Origin: Deinococcus radiopugnans ATCC 19172
GTDB lineage: Bacteria; Deinococcota; Deinococci; Deinococcales; Deinococcaceae
Direction of reading: 5' to 3'
NCBI RefSeq assembly: GCF_006335125.1
Contig: NZ_VDMO01000045.1
Coordinates: 1 to 14,276 of the forward strand
Length of the DNA: 14,276 nucleotides
Below are positions 1-7,589 of the stretch, piece by piece. The notes beneath the pieces are model-generated. The model worked only from the letters and a program-made list of their open reading frames with translations. It was not told where the DNA came from and searched no databases. Made by a program: the position numbers and the translations under genes. Each line of letters begins with the position of its first letter. Positions within the stretch are counted from its first letter, which is position 1.

Positions 1-1
1 A

Positions 2-112
2 CTTGCTGAACTCCAGGAAGCACTCGGTGAACGGTGTGCCTGGCTGGAAACCCAACCCGATCTCATCACGCAACACACCCTGTTTCACTGGTGGCCTCTC
101 TGTACGAATTAA
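2..112 (+). CDS. Transposase C-terminal fragment (IS630-like), 5' part outside window
   Basis: This frame is open from the window's left edge and ends in TAA at 110-112, giving 36 residues. It begins LAELQEALGERCAWLETQ and ends with TLFHWWPLCTN. A Cys-containing helix followed by a T-x-F/Y-H-W-W-P tail just before the stop is, from memory, typical of IS630-type DDE transposases; this is recall and was not searched. Base composition is visibly lower in GC than in the neighbouring genes. The DDE catalytic residues would lie upstream, outside the window, so I cannot tell whether the element is intact. The opposite strand is also open here, but the plus frame ends naturally just before a likely IS terminus, so I prefer it. 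The family assignment is moderate. Confidence 0.55.
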   Translation, partial: LAELQEALGERCAWLETQPDLITQHTLFHWWPLCTN

Positions 113-128
113 TCGGAGTCCGTATTAC
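113..128. mobile_element. Probable right end of the insertion sequence
   Basis: Directly after the transposase stop lies TCGGAGTCCGTATTAC, which on the other strand starts with TAATACGGACTCCGA. A terminus a few bases past the transposase stop is expected for compact IS elements, and IS630-group elements insert at TA. The left end is outside the window, so the inverted repeat cannot be confirmed. The element would end about 27 bases downstream of the stop of the peroxidase-related gene. Confidence 0.4.
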
Positions 129-154
129 CCTCCAGACCCTGCCCGGTGGTCCGT

Positions 155-718
155 CTACCGCCCCTGCGAGTGGTACTCGGCGTTGGGAACGAAACCCAGG
201 GCGCTGCTGACCCGGTTGGTCATGTTGAACATGCCGATCACCTGCACGGCCTCTAGAATCTGGGCGTCGTCCAGCCCCGCGTCCCGCAGGGGGGTCAGGT
301 CCGACTGAGCCATCCCGGCGGGGTGCAGGGTGAGCTTCTCGGCAAAGGCGCATAGGGCCGCCTCCCGCCCGGACAGGGCCGCGTGCCGCCAGTTCACGGC
401 CACCTTGTCGGCCTTGCCGGCTTCCATGCCGTACTCGCGCAGCGCCGCGCCGTGCGAGACCGCGCAGTACACGCAGCGGTTCAGGCCACTCACCACCACC
501 GCCAGCATCTCGCGCTCGACGTTGCTCAGGTGCCCCGGCTTATTGACCAGCAGGTTGAAATAGTTCCACCACGCCAGGAACTGCTCGCCGTTCAGCGCCT
601 GCGCCCGGAAGACGTTGGGCACGAAACCCAGGTTCGCCTCCGCCTTGCCCCACAGTTTGCGGACACCCTCGTGCGCGTTGTCCTTCGTCGGCACGGCCAG
701 CCAGGAGATTTCATTCAT
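155..718 (-). CDS. AhpD-like / carboxymuconolactone decarboxylase-family peroxidase-related enzyme
   Basis: The 187-residue cytoplasmic protein carries the redox motif of the AhpD-like fold, [11 protein letters not shown], with Cys82, Cys85 and His89. It sits at the N-end of a helix as in alkylhydroperoxidase AhpD. The short phrase LGFVPN occurs near both ends (about residues 30 and 174), as is typical of the 'uncharacterized peroxidase-related enzyme' branch. Family members reduce peroxides through the CxxC pair, but the natural substrate and electron donor of this branch are not settled. Length is normal for the family. The gene diverges from the metallo-hydrolase gene across only 41 bases. 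A TAAGCT hexamer 9 bases before the ATG could be its -10 box. The stop is TAG. Family is confident; physiological role is open. Confidence 0.88.
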   Translation of the reverse strand: MNEISWLAVPTKDNAHEGVRKLWGKAEANLGFVPNVFRAQALNGEQFLAWWNYFNLLVNKPGHLSNVEREMLAVVVSGLNRCVYCAVSHGAALREYGMEAGKADKVAVNWRHAALSGREAALCAFAEKLTLHPAGMAQSDLTPLRDAGLDDAQILEAVQVIGMFNMTNRVSSALGFVPNAEYHSQGR

Positions 719-727
719 GAGACGGCC

Positions 728-733
728 AGCTTA
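728..733 (-). promoter_or_regulatory. Possible -10 box of the peroxidase-related gene
   Basis: On the minus strand TAAGCT fits TANNNT and ends 9 bases before the ATG at 718, so the leader would be about 2-3 bases. Spacing is looser than at the other leaderless genes here, and no -35 box is evident. Confidence 0.35.
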
Positions 734-759
734 TCCCGTGCCGGCCGCCGCATGGAATC

Positions 760-1407
760 ATGGCGGCAGTGACCGTTCTCATGCCCACCGTCGACGTCCA
801 TTCGCTGTATGCCAACGTGTACCTTCTGAGCAGTTCGGCGGGCCGCCTGCTGGTGGACGCCGGGGCGTGGCCCTACGCCGCCCGTTTTGACCGCCTGCTG
901 CGCGACTTCAACCCGGACGCCGTGCTGCTGACCCATGCCCACGTGGACCACTCGGGGGGTGCGTGGCGGGCGGCGCGGCGCGGCATTCCGCTGCTGGCCC
1001 ACCCGCTGGAGCACCCGCAGCTGACCGGCGAGGTTCATGATCTGCCGTATCCCGCTGGCCGCCCGGACCTGGGAGAACTGGTCTCCAGGGCGCATCCCAA
1101 GGTGCCTGCGGACGCCCTGCACGCAGTGCATCCCGGCGAGACGGTGCTGGGCTGGGCCGTGGTCTCGCTGCCGGGCCACACCCACGGCCAGATCGGCGTG
1201 ATGATGGACGGCGTGCTGGTGGCCGCCGACGCCGTGATCGGGGCCGCCGACGGCGCGCACTTGCCCAGGGCCGCCTACAACGCCGATCATCCGCAGGCCC
1301 AGGACACCCTGAGACGAATCGCCGGGATGGACCTGCGGGCGGTGCTGCCCGGCCACGGCGGCCCACTGTCACCGGCGCAGGTGCGGCGGCGGGCCGAGCG
1401 GGCCTAA
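760..1407 (+). CDS. MBL-fold metallo-hydrolase
   Basis: This 215-residue protein has the full zinc-ligand set of the metallo-beta-lactamase fold. The core motif THAHVDHSG supplies His59, His61, Asp63 and His64. PGHTHG supplies His140, AAD supplies Asp157 and PGHG supplies His199. The order and spacing match small glyoxalase II-like hydrolases of the family. The substrate cannot be told from sequence; thioester, lactone or phosphodiester hydrolysis are all known in the fold. The start is uncertain: no clear ribosome binding site or TANNNT box precedes the ATG at 760 or the in-frame ATG at 781. The divergent partner is the AhpD-like gene. The next gene (glutamate dehydrogenase) is convergent, 25 bases away. 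Confidence 0.88.
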   Translation: MAAVTVLMPTVDVHSLYANVYLLSSSAGRLLVDAGAWPYAARFDRLLRDFNPDAVLLTHAHVDHSGGAWRAARRGIPLLAHPLEHPQLTGEVHDLPYPAGRPDLGELVSRAHPKVPADALHAVHPGETVLGWAVVSLPGHTHGQIGVMMDGVLVAADAVIGAADGAHLPRAAYNADHPQAQDTLRRIAGMDLRAVLPGHGGPLSPAQVRRRAERA

Positions 1408-1432
1408 GACTGACCCCGCCCGCCGGCCGGAC

Positions 1433-2797
1433 CTACACCACGCCCTGTTCCAGCATGGCCTGGGCCACCTTCACGAAGCCCGCCACGTTCGCTCCCTGCA
1501 GGTAGCTGAGGCTGCCGTCTGGCCGCCGTCCGTGCGCCAGGGCCGCGCGGTGGATGCCGCGCATGATCTCGTGCAGGCGGGCGTCGACCTCGTCACGCGT
1601 CCAGTTGAGGCGCTGGGCGTTCTGGCTCATCTCCAGGCCGCTGGTGGCCACGCCGCCCGCGTTGCTGGCCTTGCCGGGTGCGTACAACACGCCCGAGTCC
1701 TCGAAGCGCTTGGCGGCCTCGAAGGTGCAGGGCATGTTGGCCCCCTCGGCCACCGCCACTGCGCCGTTGCCGATCAGCGCGGCGGCGTCGGCCTCGTCCA
1801 GCTCGTTCTGGGTGGCGCAGGGCAGGGCCACATCCACCGCCACGCCCCAGGGCCGCGCGCCCGCGTGGTACTGCGCGCCCACCAGCCGGGCGTATTCCTC
1901 CACCCGGCCCTGCCGTTCATTGCGCAGTTCCATCAGCGTGGCCAGCTTGTCCGGCGTGAAGCCGTCCTCGTCTACAGCGGTGCCGCCCGAGTCCGACACC
2001 GTGACCACCTTCGCCCCGAACTGCATGGCCTTTTCGATGGCGTACTGCGCCACGTTGCCCGAGCCGGACACCGAGACCCGCAGCCCGTCGAGTGACCGGC
2101 CCTCGTGTTCCAGCATTTCCTGCACGAAGTAGACCGTGCCGTAGCCGGTGGCCTCCGGGCGGATCAGCGAGCCGCCGTAGGTCAGGCCCTTGCCCGTAAA
2201 CACCGGATCGGCGCGGTTGGTCAGCTTCTTCATCATGCCGGCCAGGTAGCCGATCTCGCGCCCGCCCACGCCAATGTCCCCGGCAGGCACGTCGGTGTCC
2301 GCGCCAATGTGCCGGAACAGCTCGGTCATGAACGCCTGACAGAAGCGCATGACTTCCAGATCGCTCTTGCCCTTGGGGTCAAAGTCGCTGCCGCCCTTGC
2401 CGCCGCCCATCGGCAGGGTGGTCAGGGCGTTCTTGAAGGTCTGCTCGAAGGCCAGGAACTTCAGGATCGACAGGTTGACGCTGGGATGAAAGCGCAGCCC
2501 GCCCTTGTACGGCCCGATGGCGCTGCTGTGCTGGATGCGGTAGCCACGGTTGACCTGCACCTCGCCGGCGTCGTCGATCCAGCACACCCGGAAGATGATG
2601 ACGCGCTCGGGTTCCACCAGCCGCCGCAACAGGCTTTGCCGGGCGTACTGCGGGTGCTCCTGCAAGAAGGGCCACAGGCTGTCCATCACTTCCTCGACGG
2701 CCTGCAGGAACTCCGGCTGGTCGCGGTTCATGTGAGTGACGCTGTTCAAGAAGTCCTGGACGCTGCCCAGCTGATCCCGAACCAGAACGCGGCTCAA
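1433..2797 (-). CDS. gdhA: NADP-type glutamate dehydrogenase
   Basis: The enzyme interconverts 2-oxoglutarate plus ammonia and L-glutamate in the cytoplasm, linking nitrogen assimilation to the TCA cycle. The sequence follows E. coli GdhA closely along its whole length. It has SSAIGPYKGGLRFHPSVN (substrate Lys98), LPMGGGKGGSDFDPKGKS (catalytic Lys134), PAGD (Asp174), the Rossmann motif SGSGNVAQYA, and a VSDSGGT segment like that of NADP-dependent forms. I chose the TTG at 2795-2797, giving 454 residues. It fits the usual length of about 447, aligns with the E. coli N-terminus, and has GGGGG about 8 bases upstream. The frame stays open to a GTG at 2843-2845 (470 residues), but those 16 extra residues look non-conserved and no binding site precedes them. 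No promoter is evident in the 176 bases upstream. It is last in the minus-strand stack. Confidence 0.95.
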   Translation of the reverse strand: MSRVLVRDQLGSVQDFLNSVTHMNRDQPEFLQAVEEVMDSLWPFLQEHPQYARQSLLRRLVEPERVIIFRVCWIDDAGEVQVNRGYRIQHSSAIGPYKGGLRFHPSVNLSILKFLAFEQTFKNALTTLPMGGGKGGSDFDPKGKSDLEVMRFCQAFMTELFRHIGADTDVPAGDIGVGGREIGYLAGMMKKLTNRADPVFTGKGLTYGGSLIRPEATGYGTVYFVQEMLEHEGRSLDGLRVSVSGSGNVAQYAIEKAMQFGAKVVTVSDSGGTAVDEDGFTPDKLATLMELRNERQGRVEEYARLVGAQYHAGARPWGVAVDVALPCATQNELDEADAAALIGNGAVAVAEGANMPCTFEAAKRFEDSGVLYAPGKASNAGGVATSGLEMSQNAQRLNWTRDEVDARLHEIMRGIHRAALAHGRRPDGSLSYLQGANVAGFVKVAQAMLEQGVV

Positions 2798-2950
2798 GCG
2801 GCAGCCCCCGCGTTGGGGCGGCGCGGCACGGCACACGGGCGGCACGGTTTATTGAGAAGGCTCAGCGTCATGACCCACTATGACAAGCGTCCGTCCCTCA
2901 CGCCCGAATCCGCCTGGACAGCTGGGGCGATTTGTCTAACGTGGTGCCTG

Positions 2951-2963
2951 GCGGGCGTCCCGC
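2951..2963 (-). terminator. Small hairpin after the thioesterase gene
   Basis: GCGGG-CGT-CCCGC forms a 5-bp GC stem with a 3-base loop, 11 bases past the thioesterase stop. No T-tract follows. It could weaken read-through from the thioesterase gene into gdhA. The rest of 2798-2950 shows no gene or clear promoter. Confidence 0.25.
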
Positions 2964-2973
2964 GTGCCGCCCC

Positions 2974-3453
2974 TCAGCTGCCCACCGACACCACGTTGCA
3001 GGTGCAGCGGGCCAAGCTGGTCAGCCGCCCGCGCTCGTCCTTGATCTCCACCGTCCACACCATGACGCTGCGGCCCCGGTAGGCCAGCGTTGCCTCGCCG
3101 GTCACGAAGCCGCCGGACACGCCCCGGACGTGCGTGCCGCTGAGATCCACGCCCACCGCCACCTGCCGGCGCGGATCGAGGTTGATCCATGACCCCACGC
3201 TCGCCAGTTCCTCGGCCAGCGCGAGGTTTGCGCCGCCGTGCAGCCGTCCGGCGGGCTGCAGGTTGCCTTCTACCGGCATCCGGGCGCTCAGGCGCTCGCG
3301 GGTCACGCTCAGAAAGCGGATGCCGAGGCGGGCGCACAGGGTGCCGCTCAGCCCCTCACCCTGTGGGCCGTTGATGCGAGCCGCCACCTCCTCGGGGCTC
3401 AGGCGGGCAAAATCTTCAGGCAGGGGGTAATTCAGATCGGGATGCAGCGTCAT
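2974..3453 (-). CDS. PaaI/YdiI-family hotdog-fold thioesterase
   Basis: This 159-residue single-domain hotdog protein probably hydrolyses an acyl- or aryl-CoA thioester. The diagnostic stretch is PAGRLHGGANLALAEELAS. It contains the HGG of the PaaI/MenI(YdiI) group (His72) and the catalytic acidic residue at Glu81, corresponding to LAE in YdiI. The strand pattern V-G-V-D-L-S-G-T-H near residues 100-108 fits the GIELNANH position of the same group. The start is well supported by a TATTCT hexamer 6 bases before the ATG, which implies a leaderless mRNA. It lies between the DUF2231 gene (28 bases upstream) and gdhA. The substrate is unknown; no menaquinone or phenylacetate genes are nearby. Confidence 0.87.
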   Translation of the reverse strand: MTLHPDLNYPLPEDFARLSPEEVAARINGPQGEGLSGTLCARLGIRFLSVTRERLSARMPVEGNLQPAGRLHGGANLALAEELASVGSWINLDPRRQVAVGVDLSGTHVRGVSGGFVTGEATLAYRGRSVMVWTVEIKDERGRLTSLARCTCNVVSVGS

Positions 3454-3459
3454 ACGGGG

Positions 3460-3465
3460 AGAATA
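3460..3465 (-). promoter_or_regulatory. Leaderless -10 box, thioesterase gene
   Basis: TATTCT ends exactly 6 bases before the ATG at 3453, placing the likely transcription start on the A of the start codon. No good -35 is seen. The box lies in the 28-base gap behind the DUF2231 gene, so this gene can be transcribed on its own. Confidence 0.65.
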
Positions 3466-3481
3466 GGGTGCGGGAGGGGCC

Positions 3482-4069
3482 TCAGCCCTGCGGGTGGTCC
3501 ATCGTCTGGCCCACGCCCAGCCCGTGGCGGTACACCAGTTCGCCGCCCAGGAATCCCCCCGCCAGCGCCAGCCCCAGCGCCGTGCCCGACAGCAGTTTGC
3601 CCAGGCCGCGCTTCTTTTTGCGCCGCGCCACGATAGAGCCGATGTTCAGGAAGAAGGCGGTCTCGTTCAGCAGGCCGTGAATCAGGCCGGTGCGGCGGGC
3701 CTCGCCGCGTGCGCCGCTCCAGTCCGTCCAGCCGGTGGCGATGGTGGCGACGGCCCCCACCGTGCCCAGCGTCAGCGCCAGATCGGCGGCCCGCCGGGTT
3801 TCCTCCGAGTGCTGGCCGGGAAAGAAATCCAGCATCCCGGCGATCATCCACCCGCCCAGCGGCAGATGCACCAGGATGGGGTGCAGCGGGTGGCCCAGCG
3901 GCACGCCGTGCAGCGCGTCAGTCACGCCGTCTGGCAGCAGGCCTTCCGCACCGCGCAGCGCCAGTTGCAGTTTCTCGGCCAGTTCCTCGATGGCGTCGTG
4001 GTTGACGAGGGCGTCCTCGACGACATAGCTGGGCTTGTCCTGATCGGCCTGCCAGGGAAAGAGACTCAT
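3482..4069 (-). CDS. DUF2231 integral membrane protein
   Basis: The protein has 195 residues. About 55 soluble N-terminal residues precede the family signature GHPLHPILVHLPLGGW (residues 59-74), with His60, His63 and His68. Hydrophobic segments at roughly 64-83, 98-114, 128-147 and 158-178 suggest four membrane spans. The basic patch ARRKKKRG (148-155) would face the cytoplasm. DUF2231 proteins have no settled function. The conserved histidines invite a haem- or metal-binding idea, but that is speculation. A TACCCT box 6 bases before the ATG supports the start and a leaderless mRNA. The gene lies between the CobW GTPase and the thioesterase on the same strand. Confidence 0.88.
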   Translation of the reverse strand: MSLFPWQADQDKPSYVVEDALVNHDAIEELAEKLQLALRGAEGLLPDGVTDALHGVPLGHPLHPILVHLPLGGWMIAGMLDFFPGQHSEETRRAADLALTLGTVGAVATIATGWTDWSGARGEARRTGLIHGLLNETAFFLNIGSIVARRKKKRGLGKLLSGTALGLALAGGFLGGELVYRHGLGVGQTMDHPQG

Positions 4070-4075
4070 GCCCCG

Positions 4076-4081
4076 AGGGTA
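4076..4081 (-). promoter_or_regulatory. Leaderless -10 box, DUF2231 gene
   Basis: TACCCT fits TANNNT and ends 6 bases before the ATG at 4069. It lies in the 70-base gap behind the GTPase gene, so the DUF2231 gene has its own start. No -35 match was seen. Confidence 0.6.
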
Positions 4082-4139
4082 GGCGCGGCCCCTGCGCTGG
4101 CGTGCCGCGCCCGCTAAAGGTGGGTTTATGGACGGCGAT

Positions 4140-5108
<969 letters not shown>

Positions 5109-5114
5109 AGATGG

Positions 5115-5120
5115 AGGATA
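5115..5120 (-). promoter_or_regulatory. Leaderless -10 box, CobW GTPase gene
   Basis: TATCCT ends 6 bases before the ATG at 5108. A TTGAAG lies 15 bases upstream, a short spacer for a -35 box. The position decides the start codon: the longer frame to 5198 would run across this promoter. Confidence 0.68.
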
Positions 5121-5207
5121 CGGGGTCTGTTCGCCCTTCAATGGAGACGGTACGGCAAAGCTGGACGGGCCGCAGGGCGCCGAATGTAACCGCGACACGA
5201 TGTTCAG

Positions 5208-5213
5208 TATGCT
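5208..5213 (+). promoter_or_regulatory. Leaderless -10 box, secreted protein gene
   Basis: TATGCT ends 6 bases before the ATG at 5220. It forms a divergent pair with the GTPase promoter; the two boxes are about 87 bases apart. No -35 match was seen. Confidence 0.65.
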
Positions 5214-5219
5214 GACCGG

Positions 5220-5831
5220 ATGGACAAAACGATTCCCTTGCTGCTCGGCCTCGCCGTCCTGACAGCCCTGCCCGCTCAGGCCCAGACGCCCCAGACGGTG
5301 TTCATCAACGGCGTGGCCCTCCAGGCCAGCACCACGACAAAGAACGGCGAGACGTACTACCAGTTCAAGGCCAGCGATCTGAAACGCATCGGGGCCATCA
5401 CCGCCGGGGGCGTGATTCCAAAAATCGAGGCGGTCAGGGGCTGCGTGGGCGACACGCTGTTCAACGGTGTCTACACCGTGCAGTTATTGGAGGCCGGCAA
5501 CGAGGACAGCGCGTTCGGCGTCACCCTGAAGCTCAGCAACGCGTCCAGGGGGAAGCTGTACAACTTTATGGCGTTCTCGCCCTCGAACGTCGTGGCGGCC
5601 ACCGACTCGGGCACCCTACCGCTCAACAATTATGTGGGCCAGTGGATCGACACCTTGCTCCCCGGCACGTCCATCACGCTGCACACCCGCACAGACACCC
5701 ATGGAGCCGCGATAAAATGGACGCGGCTGCTGATTCGCCCGGAGGCCAGCGCGGTCAAGGACATGCAAAAGGCGGGCTTGCCCCTGGCCAAGGTCTACAA
5801 CATGGAGTTTGACCTGACCTGCAAGAAGTAG
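5220..5831 (+). CDS. Small exported protein of unknown function
   Basis: I do not recognise a family for this 203-residue protein. It has a clear Sec-type signal peptide: a short charged start (MDKT), a Leu/Ala-rich core, and the cleavage motif AQA before Gln22. The mature part opens with VFINGVALQ followed by NGETYYQFKASDLKRIGA. This recalls the first strands of copper-amine-oxidase-like or stalk domains, where a short strand pair is followed by a 'Y-x-x-h-x-D-L' helix, but the match is only impressionistic. Two cysteines remain after cleavage, Cys75 and Cys201, which could form a disulfide outside the cytoplasm. The start is supported by a leaderless promoter. It is divergent from the CobW gene and convergent with the AhbA/B-like gene. 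Confidence 0.8.
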   Translation: MDKTIPLLLGLAVLTALPAQAQTPQTVFINGVALQASTTTKNGETYYQFKASDLKRIGAITAGGVIPKIEAVRGCVGDTLFNGVYTVQLLEAGNEDSAFGVTLKLSNASRGKLYNFMAFSPSNVVAATDSGTLPLNNYVGQWIDTLLPGTSITLHTRTDTHGAAIKWTRLLIRPEASAVKDMQKAGLPLAKVYNMEFDLTCKK

Positions 5832-5859
5832 GCGCCGGGGGCTGCGCCCGCCTCGGCGC
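5832..5859. terminator. Hairpin between convergent genes
   Basis: GCGCCG at 5832-5837 pairs with CGGCGC at 5854-5859, and GGGC/GCCC inside can extend the stem. It fills the 36-base gap between two convergent stops, so it could serve both directions. No real T-tract follows on either side. Confidence 0.4.
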
Positions 5860-5867
5860 AGATTTGC

Positions 5868-6920
5868 TCAGCCCAGGTTGGCGCGCTCCCACTCGTAGAA
5901 CTCCGGCTTGTAAAATTCCAGGCGCACTTTCTTGTACTCCTTCGTCGAGTACAGGATGTCGTGGGGCACGCCGCCGGCCACCTCTTCCTCGATGGCCGCG
6001 ATCTTGCCGAAGGCCTCCTCCTTGCTGCGGCCATGCACCATGGTGAAGATGGTGTAGGGCCATTCCGGGTAGGTGGGGCGCAGGTAGCAGTGAGACACCG
6101 CCTTGAATTCAGCCATCCGGCGGCCCACCTCGGCCACGTCGTCCTGCGGCACGGCCCACACGCCCATCGCGTTGAAGGTGAAGCCCGCCTTCTGGTGGCG
6201 GAACACGGCGGACACCCGGCGTAGCGCCCCGGCGGCCTTCATTTTCTCGGCGTGGGCGGCCACCTCATCGATGCTCAGGCCCAGCGCGGCGCAGGCGTCG
6301 GCGTAGGGTTCTTCGGTCACCGGCAGGTCTTTCTGGAATTCGGTGACGAAGGCGCGGTCTAGATCCGTGACCTCGTAGCCGATGTTGCGCTGCTCGGAGG
6401 TGTACTGGGGCTTTGATTTGGCGTTCCAGTCCTCCTTGCCGGTCATGTCGAACTCCACGCCGATCTTGAACAGGTGCAGCGTGGGCATCATGCGGGTCAG
6501 GCGGGCGCCGCTCAGCTCATGCAGCTTCTGGACGTGCGCTTCCAGATCGCTCTCGGGCGGCACGGCAATCGTGTACCACAGGTTGAAGTCGTGGTTGCGC
6601 TTGTAGTTATGGCTGACGCCGGGGTGCCCGTTCACGACTTCCGCACCCGCGTCCAGCTGATCCTCGTCGTGGACGGCGGCCACCAAGCTGCTCTGGTAGC
6701 CCAGCGTGCGCGTGTCGAAAATAGCGCTGACCTGCCGCAGCACGCCCTCCGCCTTGACCTCACGCAGAATGTCCAGGGCCTCGGCCTCGCTCAGGCCTAC
6801 TTCCTCGGCAATGGCGCGGTAGGGGCGCTGGACGATGGGAATGTTTTTCTGGATGCGGTTGAGAAGCTGCTCACGCGCCGTGGGGAGCGTGGTTTCCGGG
6901 GCGGGCGTGGTGGCGGTCAT
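5868..6920 (-). CDS. Fused AhbA/AhbB-like protein (siroheme decarboxylase / Lrp-like family)
   Basis: The 350-residue protein has two tandem halves, each an AsnC/Lrp-like HTH plus a RAM-like domain. The first half has PYRAIAEEVGLSEAEAL (33-49) and then VSHNYKRNHDFNLWYT (102-117). The second has PYADACAALGLSIDEV (205-220) and then VSHCYLRPTYPEWPYTIF (275-292). The H-x-Y-x-R and W-P-Y-T segments, with GVLRQVSAIFD and GALRRVSAVFR before them, are marks of AhbA/AhbB and NirD/L/G/H proteins. Those convert siroheme to 12,18-didecarboxysiroheme in alternative haem and haem d1 synthesis. Here the subunits are fused, as in NirDL. No ahbC, ahbD or nir gene lies in the window, so a regulatory role is also possible. 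The start is supported by a leaderless promoter. Confidence 0.82.
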   Translation of the reverse strand: MTATTPAPETTLPTAREQLLNRIQKNIPIVQRPYRAIAEEVGLSEAEALDILREVKAEGVLRQVSAIFDTRTLGYQSSLVAAVHDEDQLDAGAEVVNGHPGVSHNYKRNHDFNLWYTIAVPPESDLEAHVQKLHELSGARLTRMMPTLHLFKIGVEFDMTGKEDWNAKSKPQYTSEQRNIGYEVTDLDRAFVTEFQKDLPVTEEPYADACAALGLSIDEVAAHAEKMKAAGALRRVSAVFRHQKAGFTFNAMGVWAVPQDDVAEVGRRMAEFKAVSHCYLRPTYPEWPYTIFTMVHGRSKEEAFGKIAAIEEEVAGGVPHDILYSTKEYKKVRLEFYKPEFYEWERANLG

Positions 6921-6926
6921 GGGCGC

Positions 6927-6932
6927 AGAATA
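6927..6932 (-). promoter_or_regulatory. Leaderless -10 box, AhbA/B-like gene
   Basis: TATTCT ends 6 bases before the ATG at 6920, the same hexamer and spacing as at the thioesterase gene. No -35 was recognised upstream. Confidence 0.65.
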
Positions 6933-7039
6933 GGCCGTTCTGGGCGGCGAAACGTCCCCGAACGAGCGGTCAGGCGTGGGCGAAATAGTTCCACATACTC
7001 CGCATCAGATTGCGCATTGTGGGTCACACAGGAGGCAGG

Positions 7040-7579
7040 ATGACTAAAATCGGTATTGCAGAACACGCTCTCGCCCTTGCCTGGGCGATAGACCTTGGAT
7101 TTCCTGCCGCTGAGCAATTGCTGGAAGAATGGGCCACTCGGAACCTGTTGGAGCCTGAGGCTCCCCTCGTCGAACTCAGTGAAGCACTTGGCAGCTTCCC
7201 TCAGGAGCGAAGGCAGGCGCTGATGCGACTGGCCCATCACGCCACGCCATATGGGGCGGTTCGACTTCTCCTTGCCAACTTCAGCAGGGGCCTCGAAATT
7301 GACAGCAGCGTCCGATGCCTGAGCGTTTTCTATACGCTGGAGCGTTTTATTCGAGCGTCCGATGATGCGGGGCCACTTCCACGTCTACCTCTCAGTCGTG
7401 AGCGGACAGAAGGCATTTTCAAAACATATGGTTATGGGCGTGACGACTGGGAGGCCAGCGGGGAGGGAGAGCCAATCCGTGAGTCTGAGGCTTGTGATGC
7501 CATCGTCCACTTACTCAAAGCATTGAAGCCTGAAAGGGCAGCGGAAATAATCCAGGGTGCGTCACAATGTCACCCATGA
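7040..7579 (+). CDS. Hypothetical protein, low-GC orphan, probably acquired
   Basis: I recognise no family for this 179-residue protein. It appears soluble and largely helical (EHALALAWAIDLG, AAEQLLEEWATRN, RRQALMRLAHH), with no signal peptide, membrane span or cysteine-rich motif. The ATG at 7040 is chosen because AGGAGG lies at 7030-7035, 4 bases upstream; the frame extends only to a TTG at 7010. Use of a Shine-Dalgarno site contrasts with the leaderless starts around it. Composition differs too: two 60-base samples inside (7081-7140, 7381-7440) are 57% and 48% GC, against 73% in a sample from the amidohydrolase gene (8581-8640). Codons such as ATA, AAA and TTT appear. Its stop overlaps the binding site of the next gene, so the two are probably co-transcribed. 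Horizontal acquisition is inferred. Confidence 0.68.
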   Translation: MTKIGIAEHALALAWAIDLGFPAAEQLLEEWATRNLLEPEAPLVELSEALGSFPQERRQALMRLAHHATPYGAVRLLLANFSRGLEIDSSVRCLSVFYTLERFIRASDDAGPLPRLPLSRERTEGIFKTYGYGRDDWEASGEGEPIRESEACDAIVHLLKALKPERAAEIIQGASQCHP

Positions 7580-7589
7580 GGAATCCCAA

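Noticed and set aside
2..88. Minus-strand frame from GTG at 88 to the left edge (VKQGVLRDEIGLGFQ...)
   Set aside because: It looks protein-like, but the plus frame over the same bases ends in a transposase-like tail and stop just before a likely IS end, which explains the region better.
2105..3082. 325-residue plus-strand open frame opposite glutamate dehydrogenase
   Set aside because: It is antisense to a fully conserved enzyme; its composition is typical of shadow frames.
5109..5198. 30-residue N-terminal extension of the CobW GTPase
   Set aside because: It covers the gene's own TATCCT promoter and puts Walker A unusually far from the N-terminus.
5109..5219. Zur-type operator between the CobW gene and the secreted protein gene
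   Set aside because: I looked for an AT-rich TGTTATAATATAACA-like palindrome because CobW genes are often zinc-regulated; only a short TGTAAC was found, which is not enough.
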